From assembly GCA_020636325.1 (NCBI GenBank), contig JACJYC010000022.1, positions 1 to 64,000 on the forward strand: a stretch of 64,000 bases of DNA. The letters run 5' to 3'. The position numbers and the translations under genes were made by a program. This stretch comes from Lewinellaceae bacterium (GTDB lineage Bacteria; Bacteroidota; Bacteroidia; Chitinophagales; Saprospiraceae). Of this stretch, positions 40,343-49,539 are shown in pieces; within the stretch, counting starts at the first letter, position 1; each line of letters begins with the position of its first letter. A model generated the notes under the pieces. That model was not told where the DNA came from. It was given only the letters and a program-made list of their open reading frames with translations, and did no database searches.

Positions 40343-43107
40343 AGGACCTCAACGCGGCAAGCAGCAGAATGGAAACCAATTTCAGACAGGTTGTTCAATA
40401 CGACGAAGAACTCGGCCATATAAACATACCCAACCAAAGGGCGTGCATGATGTATGGGAACCGCAACTATTTCATCCAAACCGATGAGAACGGGTTCAGG
40501 AATTCGAACAGGCATGCGGACGGCGCCTTGAAAATCCTGTTGCTGGGAGATTCCTACACCGCAGGGTACGGCGTAAACAATGAGCACCGGTTTTCCGACC
40601 TGCTGGAAATTCAGTACGATTGCCGGACGATCAACCTGGCTGTTTCGGGGTACGGCATCGACCAGCAGGTACTGGCCTATAAAAAGTTCGGGAAACAGAT
40701 TGACCACGATATTGTCGTCTTTGTTCCTTTTTTGGATGACCTGACCCGCAGTTGTCTCAATGCCAGGATCGGTTTGCAAAGAAGTACGGGAAAGAAAATC
40801 CTGATCCCCAAACCCTATTTCCTACTGAAGGACGGGAATTTGGAATTGCAAAATGTGCCGGTGCCCAAAAAGCGCAAACTCCTGGCGGAAGACCCCGCCG
40901 GATCGCCTGCGCGACACCGGCTTGCCGCTGCGCCCCAACACGCATCGGCCGCTTCTCCGGAATGGGAGATCAATACGCCGCTGATCCGGTATCTTCGGGA
41001 ACTGGCAGGGGATAAACCGCTCCTGATATTTCCTCTGCCGATGAACGAATCGGTGATCGCCAAGGCGCCGCCCGCACATATCCCCCTCTTCAGGCGGTTT
41101 GAGGATGGCAACACCTTTGTATATGACCTCAGCCATCGGCTCCGGGAGGCGTACGACTGCGATTCCGAATCCGTGTACCTGAAGATATGCGGCCACTTCT
41201 CGCAAGCGGGTCATCAGCTTGTAGCCCGGGAAATGGGGCGGATACTGGAACGGCAATTCCGGCTCAGGGAAAGAGAGAAACCGCTCGCCCGCAAGGTCAA
41301 GGGAATCCATATTTTGGGCATTTCCTGCTTTTACCACGATTCGGCCGCCTGCCTGATCCGTGACGGAGAGGTATTGGCAGCGGCGCAGGAAGAACGGTTT
41401 TCGCGCATAAAACACGACAAATCCTTCCCGGTAAATGCCGTGAACTATTGCCTGGAAGCAGCCGATATCCGGGTGGAAGACCTGGAAGCCGTGGTCTATT
41501 ACGACTTTGAAACCTGGACGATCGAACGGGTCCTGCACAACGCTCATCAACTGGCCGCCGACAAGGACGCCTATTGGGACCTTGCCCGGAAAAGCCTGTA
41601 CAAGAAGCTGAAACTGCCCCGTTTGATCAGAAACCGGATCGGCTATGCCGGGGAGATCTATAAAACGCAACACCACCTTTCGCATGCCGCAGGGGCCTAT
41701 TACCCCGCTCCTTTCGAAGAGGCTGCCATTTTGGTCATCGACGGAGTAGGCGAACACGCCTGCACCACCATCGCCCGCGGAAAAGGCAACCGCATAGAAG
41801 TGCTCAAACAGCAATTTTACCCCCACTCCCTCGGATTGCTCTATTCGGCGTTCACCTATTTTACAGGTTTCAAGGTCAACTCGGGTGAGTACAAGCTGAT
41901 GGGGCTGGCGCCTTTCGGAGATCCCGTTTATTACAATTCGATTGTCAAACACCTGGTTGACATCCGCGAAGACGGTTCTATTCGGTTGAACATGGAATAC
42001 TTCGATTTCCAAAACGGTGAAAAAATGACCGGTGACCTGTTCAACGCGCTGTTCGGCGGGCCGCCGCGCCAACCTGAATCGCCCATTACCAAAAGGGAAA
42101 TGGACCTTGCCGCCTCCATTCAACAGGTGACGGAAGAGATCGTGGTCAAAATGGCGAACCATGCTTTTGAACTTACCGGGTCCTGTAACCTGGCTATGTC
42201 CGGCGGCGTTGCGCTCAACTGTGTCGCCAACGGGCGGTTATTTGACCAAACCCCCTTCAAGGATTTTTACTTTCAGCCCGCTGCGGGAGATGCCGGCGGG
42301 GCCATGGGGTGCGCCCTCTCCTGGTACTTTGAAAATTATCCGGATGCCGATAAACAAGCAGCCGTGCAGGAATCTGCTTTACTGGGCCCATCTTTTAGCC
42401 AGGCGGAGATCGCCGCTTTCTTGAACTCGGCGGATTTGCCATACCGCGAATTTGCACCGGGCAAAAGGGCCGAAACCATCGCCGGCTGGCTTTATGAGAA
42501 CAAAGTAGTCGGGTACTTCGACGACAGAATGGAGTTCGGACCAAGAGCCCTGGGCGCCCGGTCCATCCTGGGCAATCCGCTGGATCCTGAAATGCAGTCT
42601 AAACTCAACCTGAAAATCAAATACCGGGAGTCGTTCCGGCCTTTTGCCCCGATTTTCAAAGAGGAGCGAACCGCCGATTATTTTGACTTCTCCCGGCCGA
42701 GCCCCCATATGCTGGTGGTCAGGCCGCTTAAAACGTCACTCCTGAAACCGCAAAAAAAGGCGGCCGGCGAAAACCTGATCAGCAGGATCAACCAGGTGAG
42801 AAGCGAGATCCCCGCCATCACCCACGTCGATCATTCTGCCCGGCTGCAATCGGTCAATCCCCGCCAGAACGAACGCATGTACGAGATCCTGGACCAGTTT
42901 GAAAAACTGTCCGGCAAAGGCATCCTGATCAATACTTCTTTCAATGTCCGCGGAGAACCTATCGTATGCACGCCCCAGGATGCTTACCGTTGCTTTATGC
43001 GAACGGAAATGGACGTGCTCGTTCTGGGCGATTGCTATTTGACCAAAACCGGGCAACCTGTTTTTCAGGAAGAACAGGACTGGCAAAAACATTTTGAACT
43101 GGACTGA
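40336..43107 (+). CDS. SGNH hydrolase - carbamoyltransferase fusion
   Basis: The protein has 923 residues. Residues about 60-310 look like an SGNH/GDSL hydrolase: nucleophile Ser73 in ILLLGDSYTAGYG, the conserved Asn/Gly-bearing NLAVSGYGIDQQ, and HFSQAGHQLVAREM in the C-terminal His block, where the usual catalytic Asp position before His is not obvious. Residues 325-923 form a complete NodU/CmcH/TobZ carbamoyltransferase: HILGISCFYHDSAACL, QEERFSRIKHD, the TQHHLSHAAGAYY metal-binding His cluster, MSGGVALNCVANG and FGPRALGARSILGNP. This family transfers carbamoyl from carbamoyl phosphate to a hydroxyl. The start ATG overlaps the ATP-grasp stop. The fusion suggests that acyl removal or transfer and carbamoylation act on one product. 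Confidence 0.85.
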   Translation: MLKDLNAASSRMETNFRQVVQYDEELGHINIPNQRACMMYGNRNYFIQTDENGFRNSNRHADGALKILLLGDSYTAGYGVNNEHRFSDLLEIQYDCRTINLAVSGYGIDQQVLAYKKFGKQIDHDIVVFVPFLDDLTRSCLNARIGLQRSTGKKILIPKPYFLLKDGNLELQNVPVPKKRKLLAEDPAGSPARHRLAAAPQHASAASPEWEINTPLIRYLRELAGDKPLLIFPLPMNESVIAKAPPAHIPLFRRFEDGNTFVYDLSHRLREAYDCDSESVYLKICGHFSQAGHQLVAREMGRILERQFRLREREKPLARKVKGIHILGISCFYHDSAACLIRDGEVLAAAQEERFSRIKHDKSFPVNAVNYCLEAADIRVEDLEAVVYYDFETWTIERVLHNAHQLAADKDAYWDLARKSLYKKLKLPRLIRNRIGYAGEIYKTQHHLSHAAGAYYPAPFEEAAILVIDGVGEHACTTIARGKGNRIEVLKQQFYPHSLGLLYSAFTYFTGFKVNSGEYKLMGLAPFGDPVYYNSIVKHLVDIREDGSIRLNMEYFDFQNGEKMTGDLFNALFGGPPRQPESPITKREMDLAASIQQVTEEIVVKMANHAFELTGSCNLAMSGGVALNCVANGRLFDQTPFKDFYFQPAAGDAGGAMGCALSWYFENYPDADKQAAVQESALLGPSFSQAEIAAFLNSADLPYREFAPGKRAETIAGWLYENKVVGYFDDRMEFGPRALGARSILGNPLDPEMQSKLNLKIKYRESFRPFAPIFKEERTADYFDFSRPSPHMLVVRPLKTSLLKPQKKAAGENLISRINQVRSEIPAITHVDHSARLQSVNPRQNERMYEILDQFEKLSGKGILINTSFNVRGEPIVCTPQDAYRCFMRTEMDVLVLGDCYLTKTGQPVFQEEQDWQKHFELD

Positions 43108-43122
43108 AAATCACCACGATCT

Positions 43123-43416
43123 ATGTATTTCGACGTAAACAAGGCAAAAAAAGTCCGCTCGTTTTACCAGGATTACAATACGCTTGGGCCTTATTCCATC
43201 TCTGCGTCGCCCATCGAAACGGACGACCCGATGGACCTGGTTGCCGCCGTATTAAGCGAATTCGGTCAATCGACAGCCGAACAAAAAGCAATCTTCAGGC
43301 CCATCCTGGAAGCCTGGTTGCTCGAACCGGAGGATCTTGAATTCCTGCACAGCGAAGCCTACCTGGCCGGTAAAAAAGGTGAGGAGGTTTTGCAATGGGT
43401 TTATGAGATGTTCTGA
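43123..43416 (+). CDS. Hypothetical protein in carbamoyltransferase operon
   Basis: The 97-residue acidic, mainly helical protein is of no recognised family (MYFDVNKAKKVRSFYQDYNTLGPY at the N-terminus, HSEAYLAGKKGEEVLQWVYEMF at the end). It has no signal peptide or membrane helix. It follows the fusion gene by 15 bases. A longer frame in another register overlaps it from 43337, but that frame's true start is after this gene. Confidence 0.65.
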   Translation: MYFDVNKAKKVRSFYQDYNTLGPYSISASPIETDDPMDLVAAVLSEFGQSTAEQKAIFRPILEAWLLEPEDLEFLHSEAYLAGKKGEEVLQWVYEMF

Positions 43417-43465
43417 ACGAAAATCAAAAAATCCTCCCAATTCCAATCCGCCTTACAACCCTTTC

Positions 43466-44617
43466 ATGAAAATTCAATTCATGCCCATGAAAAGCCTGTT
43501 AGACGAAACCTGGTCGGCCTTCCGGAACAGGAGCCTGCTGAATGTCAAAGAAGGATTTTATGAAGAAGGAGATCTATTCAATGAGATCCTTACGGAAAAT
43601 ATCTGCGAGAACCTGAGCCAGCCGGAAAGCAACTTGTACCAAAGGTGCCGGAAAACAATTAACCGCGGTTTGGACCTGGCAAGAGCTCGGGAATTGAGGA
43701 GCGGATTGGATCATTTTAAAAAAATTGAGCCCGTTTTTGCTGCTCCAAAGGTTTCTTACCCCTGCAAAATGCTGATCGCCGCTTTTTACAGTTCCGGTTT
43801 GGCTTACTTGCGGTTGAAGGAATCCAGGCCCCTGGAAGCCGACGCGTTGAGCCTGCAGGCCCTGGCCATCGATAACTACCTCATTCAGGAACACGAATAC
43901 CATATCCTGGAAATGCACCGGGTGCAGCAGCTGGTCAACCTGGCCCGGATCCAAATGGCTATGGGGAATCGGGATGAGGCGCTCCGCCTGCTGTTTCCCC
44001 TGTTCCGGTGCTTTGAAAACCGGGGGGAGTTTCCGGGCACCGGGCGTTTTAATGACTTGCCCCTTTTCCGGAAAAAGTACGAATCCGTACCGCTTTTTTC
44101 CGAGCCGATAGGACCTGACGAGCAATTCCTGCCTATGGACAAAGTATATAAAACACCGGTCACCAGGTTTGGGTGCAAGCCGGATGGAACAGGCCGTTCC
44201 GCGCTGGAAAGCCGGTTCATGCTTGATTTTTCCACCCTGTCCTTTGACCTGATCCGAAGGATGCTTGACCTTGTCATGATCGAGTTCATCTGGTTTACAA
44301 AGGGCATGGATCCGGCTGAGATCAGGGCAGTTTTCAATGCCGCCGGGGTCCGTTCCGTTGAAGACCTGGAGGGCCTGAAAAAATACAGATCGACCTATTT
44401 ATTCCTGGCTATAAAATTGCATGCCGGCGATGAAGACCGGGAAACTTTCCTGGAATTGTTGAAATCATTCTGCGAACTCCCCCCCTACCGTCCTGCCTGG
44501 GATGCGGTCGCGTCGGATTTCTGCGGTTTTTGCATTTCATCGGATTTGGTTGCGACCGAAATAAAGGAACAGGTCAAGAATCTGGCGGACGCAAATGCAT
44601 TGCAAACAAAGTTTTGA
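43466..44617 (+). CDS. Hypothetical protein in carbamoyltransferase operon, TPR-like helical region
   Basis: The 383-residue protein is not recognised. Residues about 80-200 are strongly helical and TPR-like (MLIAAFYSSGLAYLRLKESRPLEADALSLQALAI, RVQQLVNLARIQMAMGNRDEALRLLFPLF). A charged region follows (NDLPLFRKKYESVPLF), then another helical part to the end. It looks cytoplasmic. ATG at 43466 is used because an upstream extension to 43337 would overlap the preceding gene in another frame. Its place between the carbamoyltransferase and PLP-enzyme genes makes it a candidate accessory or tailoring protein of the same pathway. Confidence 0.65.
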   Translation: MKIQFMPMKSLLDETWSAFRNRSLLNVKEGFYEEGDLFNEILTENICENLSQPESNLYQRCRKTINRGLDLARARELRSGLDHFKKIEPVFAAPKVSYPCKMLIAAFYSSGLAYLRLKESRPLEADALSLQALAIDNYLIQEHEYHILEMHRVQQLVNLARIQMAMGNRDEALRLLFPLFRCFENRGEFPGTGRFNDLPLFRKKYESVPLFSEPIGPDEQFLPMDKVYKTPVTRFGCKPDGTGRSALESRFMLDFSTLSFDLIRRMLDLVMIEFIWFTKGMDPAEIRAVFNAAGVRSVEDLEGLKKYRSTYLFLAIKLHAGDEDRETFLELLKSFCELPPYRPAWDAVASDFCGFCISSDLVATEIKEQVKNLADANALQTKF

Positions 44618-44643
44618 ACATACTTCTTGCTAAAAATATCCTC

Positions 44644-45666
44644 ATGTCAGCACCGATCTCCTTTCGCCAAAGCCCTGCAACCGAAACCCCGGGGCGATTA
44701 AGGTACCAAAACAGTATCCTCCAAACCATCGGCAATACGCCCCTGATCCGCATGAACCGCCTGAATGAAGGGCTGGCTCCGCTGATGCTGGCCAAAATGG
44801 AATGCTTCAACCCCGGCGGCAGCAGCAAGGACCGGATCGGCATCGCCATGGTGGAAGCCGCAGAAAGGCTGGGCCTGCTGCAACCCGGCGGCACCATCGT
44901 AGAGCCGACCTCCGGCAATACCGGCATCGGCCTTGCACTGGCCGCCGTGGTCAAAGGTTACCGCATCATTTTCACCATGAATGAAAAGGTCTGCCGGGAA
45001 AAGCGCGACATCCTCAAAAGCTACGGCGCCGAGATCGTGGTTTGCCCCTGCGGAATATCGCCTGACGACCCCAGGAGTTATTACAAGGTGGCCGGGCGGC
45101 TGGCGGAAGAAATTCCCAACGCGTTCAGCCCGAACCAATACGCCAATGCCCACAATCCGCAGGCCCATTATGACACCACAGGGCCGGAGATCTGGCGCGA
45201 CACCGCCGGCCGGATCACCCACTTCGTCGCCGGCATGGGCACGGGCGGCACCATCACCGGAACCGCAAAATTCCTAAAGGAACACAACCCCGGTGTCCGG
45301 GTCATCGGCATCGACGCAAAGGGTTCGCTGTACCGCCATTTTTTTGACGGCACCGAAGGAAAGGCCCAGGCCTACAAGATCGAAGGCATCGGCCAGGATT
45401 TTCTGCCGGACGCGATTGACCTGAGCCTGGTCGATGAAGTGATCACCGTAACGGACCGGGAAGCTTACGCCATGGCCCGCGAAGCCGCAAGGAAGGAAGC
45501 CTGGATGGTCGGTTCTTCGGCGGGCGCCGTCCTCGCCGGCGGCCTGAAGATCGCCCTGGAGCTGGATAAAAACGCCCTCGTCGTCATGTTGCTGCCCGAT
45601 TCCGGCAAAAATTACATGAGCACCGTCTTCAATGACGGGTGGATGGCGGAAAACGGGTTGTTGTAG
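44644..45666 (+). CDS. PLP-dependent cysteine synthase / cystathionine beta-synthase family enzyme
   Basis: The 340-residue fold type II PLP enzyme has Lys62 in NPGGSSKDRIG as Schiff-base residue, phosphate loop PTSGNTGIGLA, GMGTGGTITGTAKFLKE and SSAGAVLAG near the C-terminus. The family condenses an activated serine with a thiol or, in some members such as SbnA, with glutamate to give diaminopropionate precursors. It has no CBS domains. Start ATG 44644 (MSAPISFRQS) fits family length; the frame to 44530 overlaps the previous gene. It may be a housekeeping cysteine synthase or a pathway enzyme supplying an unusual amino acid; operon position favours the latter. Confidence 0.85.
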   Translation: MSAPISFRQSPATETPGRLRYQNSILQTIGNTPLIRMNRLNEGLAPLMLAKMECFNPGGSSKDRIGIAMVEAAERLGLLQPGGTIVEPTSGNTGIGLALAAVVKGYRIIFTMNEKVCREKRDILKSYGAEIVVCPCGISPDDPRSYYKVAGRLAEEIPNAFSPNQYANAHNPQAHYDTTGPEIWRDTAGRITHFVAGMGTGGTITGTAKFLKEHNPGVRVIGIDAKGSLYRHFFDGTEGKAQAYKIEGIGQDFLPDAIDLSLVDEVITVTDREAYAMAREAARKEAWMVGSSAGAVLAGGLKIALELDKNALVVMLLPDSGKNYMSTVFNDGWMAENGLL

Positions 45667-45676
45667 CGGACAGGGG

Positions 45677-45692
45677 ACTTTCCCAAAATAAA
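45677..45692. repeat. 16-base motif shared with the leader at 34311-34326
   Basis: ACTTTCCCAAAATAAA is identical in two intergenic regions, followed in each by a C-rich stretch and GGTTTTGG or GGTTTGAG. Further on (45807-45859) an inverted pair TTGACAG/CTGTCAA encloses GTTTGC/GCAAAC arms just before the CHAT gene. Confidence 0.5.
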
Positions 45693-45873
45693 CCCCTCAC
45701 TGCCCCTGGTTTGAGCCAGAGCAGGCCCGGCCGCTGATATGCATTGCCGGATTTATCGTTCAGGCCCTCGGTATAATTTTACAATATCCTGGGAACCATA
45801 TCCTTATTGACAGATGTTTGCTTAAATTGCAAACTTAACCATTTGAGAAAACCTGTCAACCCAAAGGACAACC

Positions 45874-47991
45874 ATGGCTAAACCTGTATTTTTATTCGCT
45901 TTTGCCGGGTCAAGGGGTAACCTGGATACAGGTAACGAACACAATGTCATCCAGACCGCTTTAAAGAAACTTCGGGACGAAAGCCGGGTCGTATTCCTGC
46001 CCTCTCACGAATCGACCTTCAAGGATATCAGCAGCAACCTGAATGATTATCACGACCGGATCGCCATTTTCCACTACGGCGGCCATTCCAACGATGAAAA
46101 CCTGTTCCTGGAAGACGGGCCGGCCGAAGCCGTTACCTTTGGGGAAGGCCTGGGTCAGGAAAAGAACCTGAAGCTCGTCATCCTGAACGGTTGCTCCAAT
46201 TCCAGACAGGTCAACAGGCTTTTTGAATTCGGCGTAAAAGCCGTGATCGCTACTTCATCCGACGTCTCCGACGAATTAGCCATCGAATTTGCCCGGCTTT
46301 TTTATGAAGCCCTGGCGGCCAACCGCTCGATCCGGGAAGCCTATAAATTTTGTGTCACCCAGTTCACCCGGAATAATCCCACGGTTGAGATCCTCAAAGA
46401 TGCCGAAACCTGGCGCACAGATCGCGGATTGGCCCGCAGGAAAACCGCCGGACAAGAGTTTTCATGGGGCCTGTTTACCGCGCCTGCGGAGGATGCAAAG
46501 GAAATCCTGGACTGGAAGGTCCCCGGGGCCGGAAAAAAGCTGTGGCTCTATTCGGCGCTGGCCCTGTTGTTTCCGCTCGGGTTCGCCATCGCCAGGCTCA
46601 TATCCCCGCCGCCTGCTGCACCGCCGCCCGTGGATCTGTGCCCTGAGTTCAGCGACAGCGCCACATTCAGGATTGCCATTCTGCCGATGGCGGCAAGCCC
46701 GACCGCCTCCGAATTGGCCCTTTGGGACGAATTGAACGACTTGAATCGCGACCACAGGAAAAACCACCCCGGCCGGCAGCTGTTTAACGCCGAAGCCGAA
46801 ATATCGAAACGCAAATTTACCGAAAGCGAAAATACGATCGATTCGTTGCTGGGCGCCTGCGCGGAAATGGTGATCTACGGCCTGCCGGACAGCCCTGAAA
46901 ACGCACCGGTTCATGCCGTCAGGTTCAATGCGCGCTCCACCGAAGAAGTCCGGATCGATGAGGAAACCTCCCTCGCTTTTGACCCCGTAACTTCCCCGAC
47001 CATTTCCGGCGCTGTAGAGCCCTGGGCCCGGACGATCTTCGCCCTGGTGGATGACGTCTATTTCAAATGCCTTGACCCGGCAAGCGGAGATGCCCTGGTG
47101 GCTGACCTGTCCGGCAAAAGTGCGGATACCACCGATCTGGCGCAAAGGCTGGGCATTGCGACCCAGGTGCTGGTCAGCAACAACCGCATCGGTGAAGCCT
47201 TGGCTATGTACAACCGTTTTCCGGAAGCGGTGGACAATACGCCGGGCCTCATCCGCAATTTCGGCCTGACCTACGTGCTGGCAAACGACTTTAAAAATGC
47301 CTCTCACACCTTGATGAGAATGCCGGCGGACCAGCTGGATCAGCCCTTCCTGCTGTTCAGGCTCAAAGTTCACCGAAAGGCCGGGTATTTCTCCCGCGCC
47401 CTTGAGGACATTGACCGCCTCATGCACATGAATCCCGCTCCCGGGCTGAAAACACAGCTGGACGCCGAAAAGTCGGAGCTCTCCGGCAAACTGGAACAAT
47501 CCAGGCTAAAAAATTATCTGGCCGATATGGAATTGGCATTCAAGGCAAATGATTGGGAAAAATCCCTGCAATTGGCCGGCAAGGCCCTGGATATCCGCCG
47601 CAACAATGATCGCGCTTTGTTCGTCAGCATGGAGTCCGGTTTCCAAATGAAAGAATGGGCCAGATCCCGCGAATTTGCACAAAGGATCCTCAGTTTGAAC
47701 AGCAAAGACCTGGCAGCCGGCGAGCGACTTGTCGCCATTTACATCCAGGAACAAAACTGGCAGTCCGCTGTTTTGCAAGCCCGGAAAACCCTGCAGTTAT
47801 ATAAAGGAAGTTTTGCGGCGCATTCGGGTTTGATCCGGGCATTGGTGGCGCAGAAAAAAACTTCCGAAGCCTGTCAGGCCTACAACGAGGCAGTTTCCGT
47901 CCTTGGGAAAAAAGGAAATAAGGCCTATGCCCGGCAGTTTAAAGAGTTGACAACGGTTTGCAACGGTTGCTGCGGCGCCGGTGTGGATTGA
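45874..47991 (+). CDS. CHAT-domain protease with membrane helix and TPR region
   Basis: The protein has 705 residues. The N-terminal CHAT (caspase-like) domain carries His71 in IFHYGGHSND and Cys107 in VILNGCSNS. A single membrane helix lies at about 223-243, followed by a proline-rich linker, a mixed domain (about 255-400) and a C-terminal TPR superhelix (about 420-690). The arrangement puts a protease at one face of the membrane and a large TPR sensor on the other. Related CHAT proteins act in bacterial conflict and programmed-death systems. It converges with the caspase gene, the stops being 12 bases apart. The TPR part suggests activation by protein-protein contact (inference). Confidence 0.87.
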   Translation: MAKPVFLFAFAGSRGNLDTGNEHNVIQTALKKLRDESRVVFLPSHESTFKDISSNLNDYHDRIAIFHYGGHSNDENLFLEDGPAEAVTFGEGLGQEKNLKLVILNGCSNSRQVNRLFEFGVKAVIATSSDVSDELAIEFARLFYEALAANRSIREAYKFCVTQFTRNNPTVEILKDAETWRTDRGLARRKTAGQEFSWGLFTAPAEDAKEILDWKVPGAGKKLWLYSALALLFPLGFAIARLISPPPAAPPPVDLCPEFSDSATFRIAILPMAASPTASELALWDELNDLNRDHRKNHPGRQLFNAEAEISKRKFTESENTIDSLLGACAEMVIYGLPDSPENAPVHAVRFNARSTEEVRIDEETSLAFDPVTSPTISGAVEPWARTIFALVDDVYFKCLDPASGDALVADLSGKSADTTDLAQRLGIATQVLVSNNRIGEALAMYNRFPEAVDNTPGLIRNFGLTYVLANDFKNASHTLMRMPADQLDQPFLLFRLKVHRKAGYFSRALEDIDRLMHMNPAPGLKTQLDAEKSELSGKLEQSRLKNYLADMELAFKANDWEKSLQLAGKALDIRRNNDRALFVSMESGFQMKEWARSREFAQRILSLNSKDLAAGERLVAIYIQEQNWQSAVLQARKTLQLYKGSFAAHSGLIRALVAQKKTSEACQAYNEAVSVLGKKGNKAYARQFKELTTVCNGCCGAGVD

Positions 47992-48003
47992 CCTTGGCGT
48001 TAA

Positions 48004-49179
48004 TTACCACCTAATATCCTCATCCTCCAAATCATCCACCAGCGATTGGAACGAGTCGATGATCTGGTTTTGCCGCACCACGGAGTCGTTGTACGGAATG
48101 ATCCCGCGAGCCTTATCCCCTTTGAGCTGGTTGAATTGCGCGGACAACAGGATGAAATTATTGACCATGTAGGAGTTGTCCCTGAGTCGGCTGTTGACGT
48201 CGTCCAGGGCCTTTTCCAGGTTTTTAGCGGCGAGGTTTTTGAGGTAGGATTTTAGTTGGGGGAGTGTTAACGGTTCATCTATTTGTTCAGGGTGGGTTTT
48301 AAGGGTTTGAGTATGAGAAGTTGCGAGTTCGTTTTTAGATTTGGTTTGAGTGGGTGTAGGGGCTTCCATCAAATCATCCAAAAAATCCACAATGGGTACT
48401 GGACGCCCTTTACGCAGGAAAACGAACTCTCCTCCTTCATGACCGACATTTTGAAGTGGCTCTCCTTGTGGCAATTGTCCTTCAATATTGAATTGAATAG
48501 CATGGATAACCTTGAACGCAAGCTCAGAGGTCCAAATATGGTCGGCTGACAGGTAGCGCAATTGGTTCATCAGAGATTTAGCAAATGGACTGTTAGCCCC
48601 AAGCGATCCATCGGATACCGGCTCCAAACGCCCCGCAGTAATAAGGTAACGAGAAGGTAAGCTGTAATACCTAGAATCTTCTGGTCGAAGCTTCTTTTGA
48701 GCAAATAAAGCAGCGGCAAAGCAGGAATCAACTATCCCCAAGACGTGCCTTGCTTTGAATACTTTGATATAGTCTACAATATCTGCATTAGAAATGTAGG
48801 TCGTCCTTTTTTCAAGTTTGGCGTCTGAAGGAATCCAAAACCCACGTTGAATAGGTTGGTAGTATTCCCCATGGCCGGAATAGAAAAAAACCAGGTTATC
48901 TTGATCCGTCAAAAGCTTGTAGAGTTTATCGAAGGCCTCAATAATCGCTTCTTTTGTTGCATCCTGATTAGTAAGCGTGATAACATTTTCACGATCAAAT
49001 TGGTACTGTTTGACCAGCAGTTCCCTGAATTCTAGTGCATCTTTGACGGCATTGTTTAATGGCGTTATGCCATTTCGATAATCATCAATTGCAATTATCA
49101 ACAAATAATTCTTGCCTGAAGGATAGTTGTGTTCAGGGTCAAGGTTGTTTCTAGACGCTATACCTTTGTAGGAATTCAT
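48004..49179 (-). CDS. Caspase-family protease with EAD-like C-terminal adaptor
   Basis: The 391-residue protein has a caspase domain (about 20-260): YLLIIAIDDYRNGITPLNNAVKDA start, His103 in VFFYSGHGEYY, Cys153 in GIVDSCFAAALF. A low-complexity linker (about 270-305) leads to a helical tail of about 85 residues (LPQLKSYLKNLAAKNLEKALDDV to SFQSLVDDLEDEDI) that resembles effector-associated domains of the EAD11 type used to link caspase, CHAT and trypsin effectors to partner proteins. The longer frame begins with TTG at 49197; ATG at 49179 is preferred. A TACTTTTG promoter lies 60 bases upstream. Confidence 0.85.
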   Translation of the reverse strand: MNSYKGIASRNNLDPEHNYPSGKNYLLIIAIDDYRNGITPLNNAVKDALEFRELLVKQYQFDRENVITLTNQDATKEAIIEAFDKLYKLLTDQDNLVFFYSGHGEYYQPIQRGFWIPSDAKLEKRTTYISNADIVDYIKVFKARHVLGIVDSCFAAALFAQKKLRPEDSRYYSLPSRYLITAGRLEPVSDGSLGANSPFAKSLMNQLRYLSADHIWTSELAFKVIHAIQFNIEGQLPQGEPLQNVGHEGGEFVFLRKGRPVPIVDFLDDLMEAPTPTQTKSKNELATSHTQTLKTHPEQIDEPLTLPQLKSYLKNLAAKNLEKALDDVNSRLRDNSYMVNNFILLSAQFNQLKGDKARGIIPYNDSVVRQNQIIDSFQSLVDDLEDEDIRW

Positions 49180-49238
49180 AACTAAACTCTTTGGCAAATG
49201 ATATAATTTTTGATCAACCTACCTTCAAGTTATATCCT

Positions 49239-49246
49239 CAAAAGTA
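49239..49246 (-). promoter_or_regulatory. -7 promoter element of the caspase-EAD gene
   Basis: Minus-strand TACTTTTG, an exact TAnnTTTG match, lies 60 bases before ATG 49179. Confidence 0.5.
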
Positions 49247-49500
49247 AGTATTATAACCGATTTTTTTAAGGTGAAATCGGTTGTTATCATTTAAATGACA
49301 TAGCCGGAATTCAAAAGCATTCCAGAAATGTGTCATGCCGAGGTTTATCCTAGGAAAATCCTAAATTCCTCAGACGAAGCCTGCAAATACATAATATATT
49401 GAGTTGCATTTCAAGATTCCAAAATTAAAATACTTACAAAATTTCCAAGATTTCGGGATCTGAACTGCTTTGAGTTGGCAGTGTTAATACATAGATACTG

Positions 49501-49538
49501 AGCATCCAGCATCCAGCATCAAGCATCTATCATCCAGC
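49501..49538. repeat. ATCCAGC heptamer array
   Basis: About five 7-base units (CATCCAG variants, complement of GGATGCT) end one base from the LRR gene stop codon. The rest of the gap 49180-49539 is AT-rich, and apart from the promoter nothing recognisable is seen. Confidence 0.8.
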
Positions 49539-49539
49539 A

